This document shows, in pieces, positions 40,458 through 50,012 of a DNA stretch of 64,000 nucleotides. Under the pieces are notes generated by a model that was not told the DNA's origin, ran no database searches, and saw only the letters and a program-made list of their open reading frames with translations. The stretch covers positions 206,859-270,858 of the forward strand of contig NZ_JARGNA010000007.1 in the NCBI RefSeq assembly GCF_030167905.1. The letters run 5' to 3'. The stretch is from Flavobacterium terrisoli (GTDB lineage Bacteria; Bacteroidota; Bacteroidia; Flavobacteriales; Flavobacteriaceae). The translations under genes and the position numbers were made by a program. The number at the start of each line of letters is the position of its first letter. The first letter of the stretch is position 1.

Positions 40458-43091
40458 TCAATTTCCCATCCAATCTTTTTTAGGTTTATCGTTAAGATAA
40501 TAGTCAAACCACTCCATTACTTTATTTATCAAATCTGCTTGTTTAGCAGGGTTTTCGAGATTATGGTCTTCGTTAGGATATCTCAACATTGTTACTTTTT
40601 TACCCAGTCTTCTCATAGCAAGATATAATTCCATAGATTGCGTTGGAGCAACATGCCCGTCTTTTTCTCCCGTCCAAAGTAGTAATGGTGTTTTTATGTT
40701 TGGTGCATCAAATACCGATGAATTATGAATATACCCATCAAAATCCTCAAACAGAGGTTTTATCATGCGGTTAGTGAAATACTCGTATCTCCAAAATTCT
40801 GCTTTTTTGTAATTATCACTTACTGTTAGATATTCACTCAATAGGTCCGTAAACGCTGCACCTGCCACAGCGGTCGCAAACAGATTACTTTTTGTGATAA
40901 TATAGCTTGTTTCATACCCTCCAAAAGAATGTCCAATCAATCCAATTCTTTGTGAATCGACATCGCCCATCGAAAGTACTTTGTTGACTGCCGCAGTTGT
41001 ACAAACTACCGCAGAGTCAGCAGGATTACCCAAACTATAATCAATATCCGGCAATAAGACAAAATAACCCATGGTCACAAAATTAACGATGCTAAATCCA
41101 TCATAAACAGTATTGGAAGGATTCCTGTAATAATTCAGTTGATCAGATGTCTTTTGATAGACGCGTACTATCATGGGATATTTTTTCCCTTTTTCATAAT
41201 CAGTAGGATAATACAGTAATCCCTTAATCGGCTTACCAGTTGCACCCATATAGTTTATCGATGTGACCTTTCCCCAAAAGTAATTATCCTGTTGCGGGTT
41301 AGATTGATACACCGTTTTAGTGATTGCACCATTTTTAAACTGAAGGCTGGTCGGATGTTCGTAATCTTCCTCAAGCCAAATATAAGTATTGGTAGCTTCC
41401 GCCTTTTTCAGGTCATAGATTCGATGCGCGCTAAACTCTAAAGGCTTTTCTTTCCCATTTTCCCAAACATAATAGCCCTGCATACTCTCGTCAGGTGACA
41501 AGGCTTTAAGTACCAACGGCTTCTTCAAATCGATTACATCGCTATCATACACCCCATTAAATGACCCTTCAGTTGCTTTTGTCTTGGTGATGCGACAAAC
41601 AATGCTTTTCTCTCTGCCTTTGGTAATCCTTTTTGCATCCGTTCCATCTGTCTTAACTTCCCAAACATCAAATTTATCGTAAATGACGATTGCCTTATCA
41701 TTTAAAGTCCATCCGGCAAAACCATACGCATCCGGCTTGTCACCAATATCGTTAGCTTCATCATATACAGGAACTCCCATAGTGCTAGTTAGGTTTTTAT
41801 GCGCTGCAGTAGCAATATCATAACTATACCAATTTCCATCCTTAAAATAGGCAATGTATTTACCATTAGGAGACATAATGGTATGATGCAATTCGGGTGA
41901 ATGGCACTGCATCCACAGTTTACGCTCTTTGGTTACCAGATTTGTGATATAATAGTCCCTATCGGGCGAATACCTAAACTGCAATTCGCAAGGTTCCATA
42001 CTAGAGGTTACGGCAAATTGATGGTCGCCCGATAACTTTAAGTGGGTTTCTTTAGACATGAACTCAAAAACAGCAGTAGCATCCGGATACCAAACGGCAA
42101 CTTTTGCCCAATCATCAAAGGAATCGTACTGTGCTCGTTCGCTGTATAGTAATTTGTCATCACCATGCCAAACTTCAACCAATGGATTTTTATAAGGGTT
42201 GTTTATCATGTTTGGCACCTCCTGAAAGAAAACCATTTTACCATCATCTGAAATTTTTAGGCTTTCAGCATCAGGAGACTCAATATGTTTGTCTTTTGAA
42301 AATCCATTAGTGACCAATGGATCTAATAAGCTGACCTTATTGTCGCTAAATCGGTAGTGAGCCAATTTTGCACTGGTAACATTCATTTTGGTCGATTCGC
42401 TTACTGATTGCAATACCATTACAAATGAGCCGCTGTTTTTTTGCCACACCACATTGGTTCCAACATTGCCTGTAAAAGGTAACTGCACCATACGCTCAAT
42501 AGTATTTTGAAAGGATATGACTGTAGCCGAGCCACCTGATTCATTTTGAATGCCATACACCAACATAGTTTTATCACTGTTAAAACGCCAACAACTGATA
42601 TTTTCAACCACTTCTGTAGTACCATTTAGCAGATTACGAATGGTCAACATTTTGCGATTATCTACTGCTCTCGAAAATACAAACAGGTACTTGCCATTAC
42701 TGCTAAATTCATAATCACCTGCAGCTGTAAACACCTCAAGTTTACCATTCTTCAAATTGGTTAAGCTCATAGCTTTCCCATTGTCACAGGCAAACCAACT
42801 GTCACCACAAAATTTCCCTCTTGTACCAAACGGATAACTGTATGTTATCTTTCCATCATTCTTGCGAACAAATAAAGTATCCCTATCCGAGTTGTAGTGC
42901 AACCCATAACTTACCCATAAACCTGTCTTTGAAATGCCTGTCGACTCCATTGTACTCCACAAATGATAATCTGCCGGAGTAAGTTGCTTTTTTTGTTTAA
43001 CCTGCCCCATAACGGAGCAGGAAACTAAAACAAAAAATAGGAAACATGAAGCTCTTAGGATATTCTGATTGTAAATTAAATTAGTACGCAT
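40458..43091 (-). CDS. S9-family serine peptidase (prolyl oligopeptidase-like), exported
   Basis: An 877-residue peptidase with a signal peptide (SCFLFFVLVSCSVMGQ; the Cys in LVSC could also make it a lipoprotein). The N-terminal two thirds form a beta-propeller with TolB/WD-like strands. The C-terminal alpha/beta-hydrolase has the nucleophile in GLIGHSFGGYE (about Ser720), Asp in WTGEKDGHV (about 804) and His in PNEDHNL (about 843). It is the last gene of the susC-susD-peptidase unit and follows susD by 3 bp. It probably trims peptides in the periplasm or at the surface for uptake by the SusCD pair. Confidence 0.9.
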   Translation of the reverse strand: MRTNLIYNQNILRASCFLFFVLVSCSVMGQVKQKKQLTPADYHLWSTMESTGISKTGLWVSYGLHYNSDRDTLFVRKNDGKITYSYPFGTRGKFCGDSWFACDNGKAMSLTNLKNGKLEVFTAAGDYEFSSNGKYLFVFSRAVDNRKMLTIRNLLNGTTEVVENISCWRFNSDKTMLVYGIQNESGGSATVISFQNTIERMVQLPFTGNVGTNVVWQKNSGSFVMVLQSVSESTKMNVTSAKLAHYRFSDNKVSLLDPLVTNGFSKDKHIESPDAESLKISDDGKMVFFQEVPNMINNPYKNPLVEVWHGDDKLLYSERAQYDSFDDWAKVAVWYPDATAVFEFMSKETHLKLSGDHQFAVTSSMEPCELQFRYSPDRDYYITNLVTKERKLWMQCHSPELHHTIMSPNGKYIAYFKDGNWYSYDIATAAHKNLTSTMGVPVYDEANDIGDKPDAYGFAGWTLNDKAIVIYDKFDVWEVKTDGTDAKRITKGREKSIVCRITKTKATEGSFNGVYDSDVIDLKKPLVLKALSPDESMQGYYVWENGKEKPLEFSAHRIYDLKKAEATNTYIWLEEDYEHPTSLQFKNGAITKTVYQSNPQQDNYFWGKVTSINYMGATGKPIKGLLYYPTDYEKGKKYPMIVRVYQKTSDQLNYYRNPSNTVYDGFSIVNFVTMGYFVLLPDIDYSLGNPADSAVVCTTAAVNKVLSMGDVDSQRIGLIGHSFGGYETSYIITKSNLFATAVAGAAFTDLLSEYLTVSDNYKKAEFWRYEYFTNRMIKPLFEDFDGYIHNSSVFDAPNIKTPLLLWTGEKDGHVAPTQSMELYLAMRRLGKKVTMLRYPNEDHNLENPAKQADLINKVMEWFDYYLNDKPKKDWMGN

Positions 43092-43094
43092 CGC

Positions 43095-44489
43095 TTAATA
43101 TCCGGGATTTTGAGGATTGAGATTTGGGTTTAATATAAGTTCGGAAACTGGTAATGGCAGCAACTTATCAGTATCATTCCAACCAGGTTTTACACTACCC
43201 AAAACTGTATTAAGATTATTGGTTCGTTTTAGGTCAAAAAATCGATGTCCAAATTCAGTAAACAATTCAAATCGTCGCTCTTCCAATACAGCCGCAATAA
43301 TATCAGTTGATGTTATTGCAGTTGTCCCTGTGAGCCCGGCACGATTCCTAACAATGTCTAAATCATCCTTAGCACCGGTTAAGTTGCCTTGGTGAGCTCT
43401 TGCCTCAGCACGTATCAAATACTGCTCTTCCAACCGTAGTACAATCGAGTGCTCCATCGAGCCACCTTCCGTCAACATATTTTTGTATTTATTAGGATAA
43501 TACCAAGTAGTAGTGCCATCGGTAATAGTACCTATCCAATGAGTTTTTCGCAAGTCGCCTGCCGAAAAACTATTAACTAAATTGTTTGTTAGCGCAGAAA
43601 GTGGCGGAGGTCCCGAAGTAAAAAGAAAAGTGCTTCCCTCTTGCGTATTATTATCAGGCAACGCCGGACTAAACTGCCATATCGTTGATGGACTTCCTTT
43701 CAAAAAAACCGAATCTATATTGGTTTCTATACCATACAAATCAATGGCATTGATAACTGCCGAAGCATCGTTCGAAGCTTCATCCCAATTACCTAAATAA
43801 AGATTAACCCTTGCCAACAAAGCACGTACCGCATATTTATTTGGACGAACACGATTGGCACTAAAGTAACTTTCCGGTAACAAGTCAAGTGCAGTCAATA
43901 AATCTGTTTTAACAGCATCATAAACCGCTGAAACCGGCATCCGCGAAACGGTGCTGTTTAATGTGTAATCAGTGGTGGTGATATACGGCACATCACCATA
44001 AAGGTTAACCAGATAAAAATGTAAAAGTGCCCTAACAAACAAAGCTTCGCCTTTTAACTGATTGCGGTTCTCTATAGAAAGAAGAGTTGAATTTTCAGCA
44101 CCATAAATCACGGCATTGGCAGCATATATTTGGTTAAAGGTATCTGTCCATAAACTTTTCATGTCGGTCAAGGATGGTGTCAAAGCGTTCATATAAAAAT
44201 AATCAGTGCTGCTTTGCGGATAGCTGTAATAGTCAAGCTCATCACTGTAATTTCCCAATTGATGCGACAACCCTGCCGGAGAACCACTAAGTAAACCGGT
44301 ATCGCGCATTTTTGAGTAAATGCTCGTCATGGCTGCATTCGCAGTAGCCATATCCTCAAAAACGGCTGGCGCAGTAAGCTGTGAATTCGGCAGTTCCACG
44401 TCCACAAAATTATCACAGCCAAAAAGCAGGAAAACCAAGCAAACCGGTAACAAAAGTTTAGCGGCTATATATTCAATAATATTTTTCAT
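43095..44489 (-). CDS. SusD/RagB-like nutrient-binding lipoprotein
   Basis: A 464-residue lipoprotein with lipobox LLFGC near residue 25. SusD features include the N-terminal DVELPNSQLTAPAVFEDMATA segment, TPR-like helices with LFVRALLHFYLVNLYGDVPY, ALLARVNLYLGNWDEA, and the C-terminal VLEERRFELFTEFGHRFFDLKRT block. It caps the SusC barrel and binds the substrate. The adjacent S9 peptidase, rather than glycoside hydrolases, points to peptides (RagB-like) as the ligand, which is inference. Confidence 0.93.
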   Translation of the reverse strand: MKNIIEYIAAKLLLPVCLVFLLFGCDNFVDVELPNSQLTAPAVFEDMATANAAMTSIYSKMRDTGLLSGSPAGLSHQLGNYSDELDYYSYPQSSTDYFYMNALTPSLTDMKSLWTDTFNQIYAANAVIYGAENSTLLSIENRNQLKGEALFVRALLHFYLVNLYGDVPYITTTDYTLNSTVSRMPVSAVYDAVKTDLLTALDLLPESYFSANRVRPNKYAVRALLARVNLYLGNWDEASNDASAVINAIDLYGIETNIDSVFLKGSPSTIWQFSPALPDNNTQEGSTFLFTSGPPPLSALTNNLVNSFSAGDLRKTHWIGTITDGTTTWYYPNKYKNMLTEGGSMEHSIVLRLEEQYLIRAEARAHQGNLTGAKDDLDIVRNRAGLTGTTAITSTDIIAAVLEERRFELFTEFGHRFFDLKRTNNLNTVLGSVKPGWNDTDKLLPLPVSELILNPNLNPQNPGY

Positions 44490-44506
44490 AATTTGATGAT
44501 TAAAGA

Positions 44507-47500
44507 TTAAAAGGATAGTTGCATTCCTGCCGTGATTACTTTAAGTGGCGGCAGGCGGTCATACATTTGAAATTCCGGATCGGCACCGTTAAATTTCGTA
44601 AACGTCAAAAGGTTTTGTCCGGTAATAGAGATTCGGCATCGCACCTTGTTCAGCCACTTCTCAGGAATGTCATAACTCAAAGCAATGTTTTTGAGCCGTA
44701 TGTATGAGGCATCACTTATGCTGGCATCGCTTTCTGTGTAGTTATAGTGGGCTTCATCTGCTGTAAAGTTTGTTGCCGAATACATTTGGTATGGTGACAC
44801 ATCACCCGCATTTTGCCAGTGATCAACTGTCGAGGCCAATTGATTGCTTCGCGTACCTGCCATATTAAAAGTTTTATTGGCATTGTAGTTTTCCTGCTTT
44901 ACAAACTGAAAAAGAAAGTCAAGCTGAAACTGCTTATACTTCAATTGGTTCTGTAGCCCGCCAAAGAATTTCGGATTCAAATCTTTCACTGTTTGTTTAT
45001 CTTCCGGCTCACTTATGTAGCCATCACCATTTACATCCTCAAACTGATAAATACCTGTTGTAGGATCCACACCGGTAAAATGAAACACTTTCACAATATT
45101 GATAGATTGGCCAATCACAAATTGATTGCGGTATGTTGACGCTTCCAATCCGGGAAACGATACAAGTTCATTCTTGGAAGATGAGATATTGAAGTTCGTT
45201 GACCATGTAAAGTCCTTATTCTGAAAATTAACAGTACGCAAGGTGAATTCCAACCCTCTGTTTTCCACAGTAGCATTCAGGTTGGCTTGTACCGAAGTAA
45301 ATCCTGTCGTTCCCGGAAGCGGAATCCCCACCAGCTGATTTGAAGAACGGTTAGAGTACCACCCAGCAGTTAAAAATATCCGGTCTTTAAGAAATCCGGT
45401 TTCCAAGGCAACTTCAAGTTTCTTGTTAGTCTCCCATCCAAAAGCAGGATTAAACAAACGACTTGGTTCAAGTCCAACAATGCCATCATAAGCTACGCCG
45501 GTCGTGGTATAGGTATCAAGAAATTGATAGTCACCAATCTGGTCATTCCCGGTCGTACCATAACTCGCACGTAGTTTCCCGAAACTTATAATTTTGTTAT
45601 CCTTAAGTACTTTTTCGTTTGTAAACAACCACGCAGCTCCAACAGCTCCAAACGTAGCAAATTGCTTGCCTGGTCCAAAACGGCTCGAACCATCACGTCG
45701 TCCGGTAAGGTTAATGATGTATTTATCATCCCAGTTTAAATTGGCTCGGCCAAAAAAGGCCTGATACTTATAAACCGATTCATCATTTTGAGTTATGGTA
45801 ACATTACTGGCAGCCGCTAGGTTATAGATAAGACTGTTACTCGGGAATCCCAATGCCTGATGTACAATTTGGTTTCCTGTCTTATTTTGAAAAGTACCAC
45901 CGGCAAGCAATGAAACAGTTGCCTTTCCGTAGGTTTTGCTCCAATTGGCCTGTGGTTCTACAATCCATGATTGACGACCTGAATTATTGAGAAATAAAAT
46001 CGAATTATCAGTACCTATGCCCAGCGCAGGGTTATAAATGGTCGAAGGTGCCGTACTGCTTTCTTCATGTCGCAAATCTGTAAACCCAAAAGCAGACTTT
46101 AACTCTAAATTCGGTAACACGTTATATGATATTACAGAGTTGGCAAGCAAATCATAAGTCAGCGCACTGTACTTTCCGTTTAAGTGTCTGAGCGGATTAT
46201 TAAAAGTATTATTCTGCCAATTAAGATTTCCATTGGCATCATACAAAGCCGGTGCATTCGGTGCCAGTAACCTTGAGTCTCTCGTAAGGTCAAGATACGG
46301 CTGATTATTGTCCTGTACAGTATACCCACCCGAAAATGAAATCTGGAACTTTTTGTTTTCAGATTCGTGGTTCGCGGTCAAATGGATATTGCCTTTTTTA
46401 TACCTAAAGTCTCCCGGAAATACCGTCGTTTGTTTGGCAAAATTCCCACTCATTAAAAACTGTGTACTGTTGTTACCTCCGGTTACGGTTGCGTTCACGT
46501 TAGTATATTCAGCCGTTCCACCGGTCAGTTCCTTTTGCCAGTCAGTGTATCGGTTTTGATCCCAGGCACCATTAAGGTCATACGCATTTGCTGGGTAAGT
46601 AGTAATCCCGTCATTCGCATACGCTTCCCTGCGCATAGCGAGATATTGTTCCGTATTCATCAAATCCATAAACCGCGTTACCCGTCCGGCACCTTTAGAG
46701 TAATTAGCGGTAAATTTCGTTTTACCGGTTTTCCCTTTTTTGGTAGTGATTAATACCACACCGTTAGAACCTCGCGAACCATAAATAGCCGTGGCATCGG
46801 CATCTTTCAATACCTCAACACTCTCTATGTTATCGGGATTAATACTATTTAACGGACTTGTCAGACCTCCTAAAAGACTCGATGTCGAAAACGATCCTAT
46901 CGATTCAGAAGAGTACGGTACACCGTCAATAATATACAACGGGTCATTGCCTGTATTTCGCAAACTGTTCAGTCCTCGTATCTGTATGGCAAATCCACCA
47001 CCCGGCACACCGGTCGCTTGCGTTATATTAACTCCGGCCATGCGTCCTTGCATAGCGGCTAACACATTGGTTACTGGTTGTTTTTCAATGTCTTTAGATG
47101 TAATTTTCGAAATACTTCCGGTACGTTCCTTGTCTTTTACGGTATAGTAACCGGCATTCACCGTTACTTCTTTCAAGGTTGTAGCATCTTCAGTCATAGT
47201 AACATCAATCACACTGCGACTGTCAACTGTGACTGCTACTGCTGCATAGCCGATGTAACTAAAGACAAGTACATCGCCTTCGACGGCAGCGATACTATAT
47301 TGCCCTTTTTCATCAGTTATAGTACTGATGGACTTTCCTTTTAGAGTAACTGTCACGCCAACAAGTATGCCGTTTGAATCAGTTACTTTTCCTGAAATTT
47401 GTTGTAATAGTAGGTTTGATTTTAGTTCACTGCTTTCTGAGACTGAAAACTGAGACTGACCCGAGTCCCGATACTTCGGGACGAACTGGGCGTCGCCAAA

Positions 47501-47692
47501 ACTAGATTTATGGGCAAAACAGGCTAGGCAAAAAAGATACATCCATATTAAAAATGCCTGAAAAATTAAGTTATGAAGAAATGAAGTGGTCTTCTCCGGC
47601 ATTCGCCGACTATAACGCGGAGCGCACATACGCTCGTCGGCAAATGAATACCAAATCACGTCCTTCACCTTGAATAATGAATTTTTATTCAT
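44507..47692 (-). CDS. SusC/RagA-type TonB-dependent outer-membrane transporter
   Basis: About 1061 residues from the ATG at 47692; a further 19-codon extension begins within a hairpin and is less likely. After an unusual charged leader (FADERMCAPRYSRRMPEK), a hydrophobic export segment and a REP-like stretch (PKYRDSGQSQFS) comes a carboxypeptidase-regulatory-like domain (ISGKVTDSNGILVGVTV). A TonB plug with IRGLNSLRNTGNDPLYIIDG and VEVLKDADATAIYGSRG follows, then a 22-strand barrel with C-terminal aromatic residue (MQLSF). It imports large oligomers, here probably peptides, with SusD 18 bp downstream. Confidence 0.92.
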   Translation of the reverse strand: MNKNSLFKVKDVIWYSFADERMCAPRYSRRMPEKTTSFLHNLIFQAFLIWMYLFCLACFAHKSSFGDAQFVPKYRDSGQSQFSVSESSELKSNLLLQQISGKVTDSNGILVGVTVTLKGKSISTITDEKGQYSIAAVEGDVLVFSYIGYAAVAVTVDSRSVIDVTMTEDATTLKEVTVNAGYYTVKDKERTGSISKITSKDIEKQPVTNVLAAMQGRMAGVNITQATGVPGGGFAIQIRGLNSLRNTGNDPLYIIDGVPYSSESIGSFSTSSLLGGLTSPLNSINPDNIESVEVLKDADATAIYGSRGSNGVVLITTKKGKTGKTKFTANYSKGAGRVTRFMDLMNTEQYLAMRREAYANDGITTYPANAYDLNGAWDQNRYTDWQKELTGGTAEYTNVNATVTGGNNSTQFLMSGNFAKQTTVFPGDFRYKKGNIHLTANHESENKKFQISFSGGYTVQDNNQPYLDLTRDSRLLAPNAPALYDANGNLNWQNNTFNNPLRHLNGKYSALTYDLLANSVISYNVLPNLELKSAFGFTDLRHEESSTAPSTIYNPALGIGTDNSILFLNNSGRQSWIVEPQANWSKTYGKATVSLLAGGTFQNKTGNQIVHQALGFPSNSLIYNLAAASNVTITQNDESVYKYQAFFGRANLNWDDKYIINLTGRRDGSSRFGPGKQFATFGAVGAAWLFTNEKVLKDNKIISFGKLRASYGTTGNDQIGDYQFLDTYTTTGVAYDGIVGLEPSRLFNPAFGWETNKKLEVALETGFLKDRIFLTAGWYSNRSSNQLVGIPLPGTTGFTSVQANLNATVENRGLEFTLRTVNFQNKDFTWSTNFNISSSKNELVSFPGLEASTYRNQFVIGQSINIVKVFHFTGVDPTTGIYQFEDVNGDGYISEPEDKQTVKDLNPKFFGGLQNQLKYKQFQLDFLFQFVKQENYNANKTFNMAGTRSNQLASTVDHWQNAGDVSPYQMYSATNFTADEAHYNYTESDASISDASYIRLKNIALSYDIPEKWLNKVRCRISITGQNLLTFTKFNGADPEFQMYDRLPPLKVITAGMQLSF
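47465..47482. repeat. REP-like palindrome inside susC
   Basis: GTCCCGATACTTCGGGAC is a perfect 7-bp stem with loop TACT, of a type I associate with dispersed flavobacterial intergenic repeats. Here it lies inside the coding sequence and encodes part of the region between the export signal and the mature protein. Confidence 0.7.
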
Positions 47693-47734
47693 AATATTGG
47701 TTTGGTTAAATGAAACATTAGTTTTGTTTGCTTT

Positions 47735-47781
47735 AGGTCCTCTGTTCAACCGCCAAGAAGAGTTAGAGGGCCTTTTTTTTT
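47735..47781 (+). terminator. hairpin with T-run upstream of susC, plus strand
   Basis: AGGTCCTCT (47735-47743) pairs with AGAGGGCCT (47765-47773, one G-T pair) and is followed by nine T on the plus strand. No plus-strand gene ends here, so it may protect susC from antisense transcription or belong to an unrecognised transcript. Confidence 0.45.
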
Positions 47782-47841
47782 GTGTTTGAAGTTTGGTTTA
47801 GTTTGTTATACCATAGGCTTAAATGTGTTAATTAATAATTT

Positions 47842-47930
47842 GTCACCCTGAGCGAGCCTGTCCTAAGCGGAGTCGAAGGATCGAAGGGTCTATGTTCTAT
47901 TCTTGTCATTCCCGCGAAGGCGGGAATCTA
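47842..47930. repeat. two dispersed-type intergenic repeats
   Basis: GTCACCCTGAGCGAGCCTG to GAAGGGTC (47842-47890) has the form of the widespread CACCCTGAGC...GTCGAAGGGT repeat. Next to it GTCATTCCCGCGAAGGCGG... (47905-47930) forms a perfect hairpin, ATTCCCGC/GCGGGAAT (47908-47927). Both types occur in many copies in diverse bacterial genomes. No function is assigned. Confidence 0.7.
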
Positions 47931-47940
47931 GAAAAAAGCC

Positions 47941-48282
47941 TGCGCCGGGCATAGCAACTAACCCAACTTAAAAAACTCAACTAAAACCTCACACGCAGGC
48001 TGTACAAGTAGTTGTATAAATAATGATGAATCAAGTGGAGAGTAGCACAAATAAAAAGGCGCGGAACTCAGCTTAAACGCTTTCAAGGTACTGGTATACC
48101 TGACGCACGAATAAGTGAGCCCACGCCATAGGACGTGAGCATCTTACTTATCATCTCGCGCGTTTAAAAATTACCAGTTTTTGAAAACGAGATTCAAAGC
48201 GAATGCTTCAAATATTTTATTAGAAGTATCGCAAATTTATGTAATCGATAGCAAATATAACAAAATAATTTAAATACGGTCG
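47941..48282. other. structured non-coding or remnant region upstream of susC
   Basis: This stretch between susC and the small HTH gene has higher GC than its surroundings and several inverted pairs: AGGTA/TATACCT around 48087-48101, ATAAGT.../...ACTTAT at about 48110-48151, and TTAAACGC (48073-48080) with GCGCGTTTAA (48157-48166). On the minus strand a 23-codon ATG frame (48083-48154) starts MISKMLTSYG and ends GIPVP. A leader RNA of susC, a mobile-element terminus or a dispersed repeat are all possible. Confidence 0.4.
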
Positions 48283-48325
48283 TTCGACCGTGATTATTTA
48301 TAATGTAAACTTTTTCTTTGTTATT

Positions 48326-48559
48326 ATGACAGACGCAAATAGCAAAATATGTAGTTATATCACTAAAGTTTGGTTGAATCCTTGGATAAAAGAAGGGAAG
48401 TCACAAACTGCTTTTGCTAATGCTCATAATGTAGAGGAAAGTACAATTAGGAAAATTAAGGGAAGTAAAACATACCGAATTCCCGTAGAAACTCTGCAAA
48501 AGATTTGTGATGCAAGAAATTTAAAACTTGCAGACTTTTTTAAGTTGATTGACCTATAA
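48326..48559 (+). CDS. small helix-turn-helix protein
   Basis: A 77-residue protein from the ATG at 48326; the 12-codon upstream extension is unlike a coding start. TAFANAHNVEESTIRKIKG and PVETLQKICDARNLKLADFF form an XRE-like helix-turn-helix covering most of the protein. It is similar in size to controller proteins of restriction systems, and it precedes two nuclease-like ORFs and a type III R-M locus. A regulatory role there is inference. Confidence 0.7.
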   Translation: MTDANSKICSYITKVWLNPWIKEGKSQTAFANAHNVEESTIRKIKGSKTYRIPVETLQKICDARNLKLADFFKLIDL

Positions 48560-48687
48560 CCAAATACCACACAAAATGATTATCAACCCATGATAATCTA
48601 GTCATTCTAAATGCCTCAGGTACCTACTTAAAAATTCAAAATAGTAAATATTTTGAAAAATAGTTATTGTCTTAATAATTATAAAAA

Positions 48688-49251
48688 ATGAGGAAACCAA
48701 CAGATCAGGAATTAGAGTTTATAAAACTTATATTAACAAAAAGCATTGATGAGCTAATTAAACGTGACAGTTCAATTTTTAATCATAATGAGCAAATCGA
48801 TGTGCATTTGGATGAAAATGTTGCCATTTTAAACAGAAAATTGCATGAGGTAACTATTAACCATAGGCTTGCTTATTATTTAGAAATGAATGCTTCTGGT
48901 ACGTTGCCATTTTTATTCGCTGATATCGAATACAATAGATTTTATGAAAACCCAAAGCAGTTGAATATTGGGCAACAAATAGTTGTAGCAAGGCCCGATA
49001 TAATCCTTCACTCGAGAATGAACACTGAAGTTCCAATCCAGCATTATTTGGTTGTCGAAGCAAAGAAAGACCAGATTACAGAAGATGATATTCTAAAAGT
49101 AAAGGGATTTATAAGTGACGATAACTATAGCTATCTTTTTGGTCTTACTATTTCTTATTGCTTAGATGCAAATAATGTTGTGGGGCATTTGTTCTATTAC
49201 GACGGTTTGCAAATAATATCAGAAGGTATTTCTAGGCCAAAGCAAAATTAA
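48688..49251 (+). CDS. putative PD-(D/E)XK-fold protein
   Basis: A 187-residue protein of no family I can name. It has the sequence pattern of a PD-(D/E)XK nuclease: HEVTINHRLAYYL, then DIEYNR, ARPDIILH with Asp104, and LVVEAKK with Glu124 and Lys126. The order and spacing fit the fold; cleavage activity is untested. It lies 128 bp after the small HTH gene and 44 bp before the next ORF, all in one direction and facing the type III R-M genes. Confidence 0.55.
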   Translation: MRKPTDQELEFIKLILTKSIDELIKRDSSIFNHNEQIDVHLDENVAILNRKLHEVTINHRLAYYLEMNASGTLPFLFADIEYNRFYENPKQLNIGQQIVVARPDIILHSRMNTEVPIQHYLVVEAKKDQITEDDILKVKGFISDDNYSYLFGLTISYCLDANNVVGHLFYYDGLQIISEGISRPKQN

Positions 49252-49295
49252 TATTTAATAACACTTAATAACCAACCTCTTAAAAACATAAACCA

Positions 49296-50012
49296 ATGAA
49301 ACTATCCAACATTACAATAAATTGTCAGCAACCTGCAGATGGCCGCAATATTTCAAGGACTTATAAAATTGTGGAGTGCGAAATCGAAACTAAATCCGAG
49401 GAGTTTCAGGTACTTTTAAAGAAAGCAAACGAATTAGCAAATTTGGTTAATTCTGGCGCAGCTAATGATTCAAGTTTAAGTCGTCATGCAGGTAGAAAGG
49501 CAAATGATGCCATTATGGGAGTTTTATCTGAAGAAGCTTGGCTTCAATATATTAATTCCAAATTTGGCAATATTGCAAGCTATACGAACTTAACTGATAT
49601 CGCCGCACAAATTGATTTAAGGCTAACAAATGGCGAGAAACTCGAAATACGTTCTTCTTATGTGAGAAACGGTGTCCAATTTGCGCTTTGCAACAATACC
49701 TATAATTTCAAGAACTTAGGACCTTATTCAAATACAATTAAACCTGGTGAAGTTCAAAAGGACTTTTACCTGTGTGTACTTTTCGATGTTGACAAGGACA
49801 AATTGTTAAACGCTCCTTTAATTAAATTCTATTTAATTGGTGGGTCTACTTGGAAGATGATGCTAGATATTGGTTACAATGATGCTTTAACTCCAATGGA
49901 TGCACTTGTTCCAGTAAAAAGTACTTATAAAGTCATCAAATTAAAAGATGCTTTGGATGTTTCTCAAGTTTTGGAGGATATTTCAAAACGAGGTTATACA
50001 ATCCAAACTTAG
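49296..50012 (+). CDS. unknown protein with nuclease-like acidic motif
   Basis: A 238-residue protein that I do not recognise. SEEAWLQYINSKFGN, AAQIDLRL (Asp107) and EKLEIRSSYV (Glu117, Arg119) resemble a PD-(D/E)XK core with Arg instead of Lys, preceded by Glu80. That makes a restriction-type nuclease possible but unproven. Its stop codon overlaps that of the convergent Res gene by 4 bp, which leaves no space for a terminator between them. Confidence 0.5.
   Translation: MKLSNITINCQQPADGRNISRTYKIVECEIETKSEEFQVLLKKANELANLVNSGAANDSSLSRHAGRKANDAIMGVLSEEAWLQYINSKFGNIASYTNLTDIAAQIDLRLTNGEKLEIRSSYVRNGVQFALCNNTYNFKNLGPYSNTIKPGEVQKDFYLCVLFDVDKDKLLNAPLIKFYLIGGSTWKMMLDIGYNDALTPMDALVPVKSTYKVIKLKDALDVSQVLEDISKRGYTIQT

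Noticed and set aside
44507..47749. Longer start for susC at 47749
   Set aside because: The extra 19 codons lie in a hairpin and promoter-like region and add no recognisable signal sequence.
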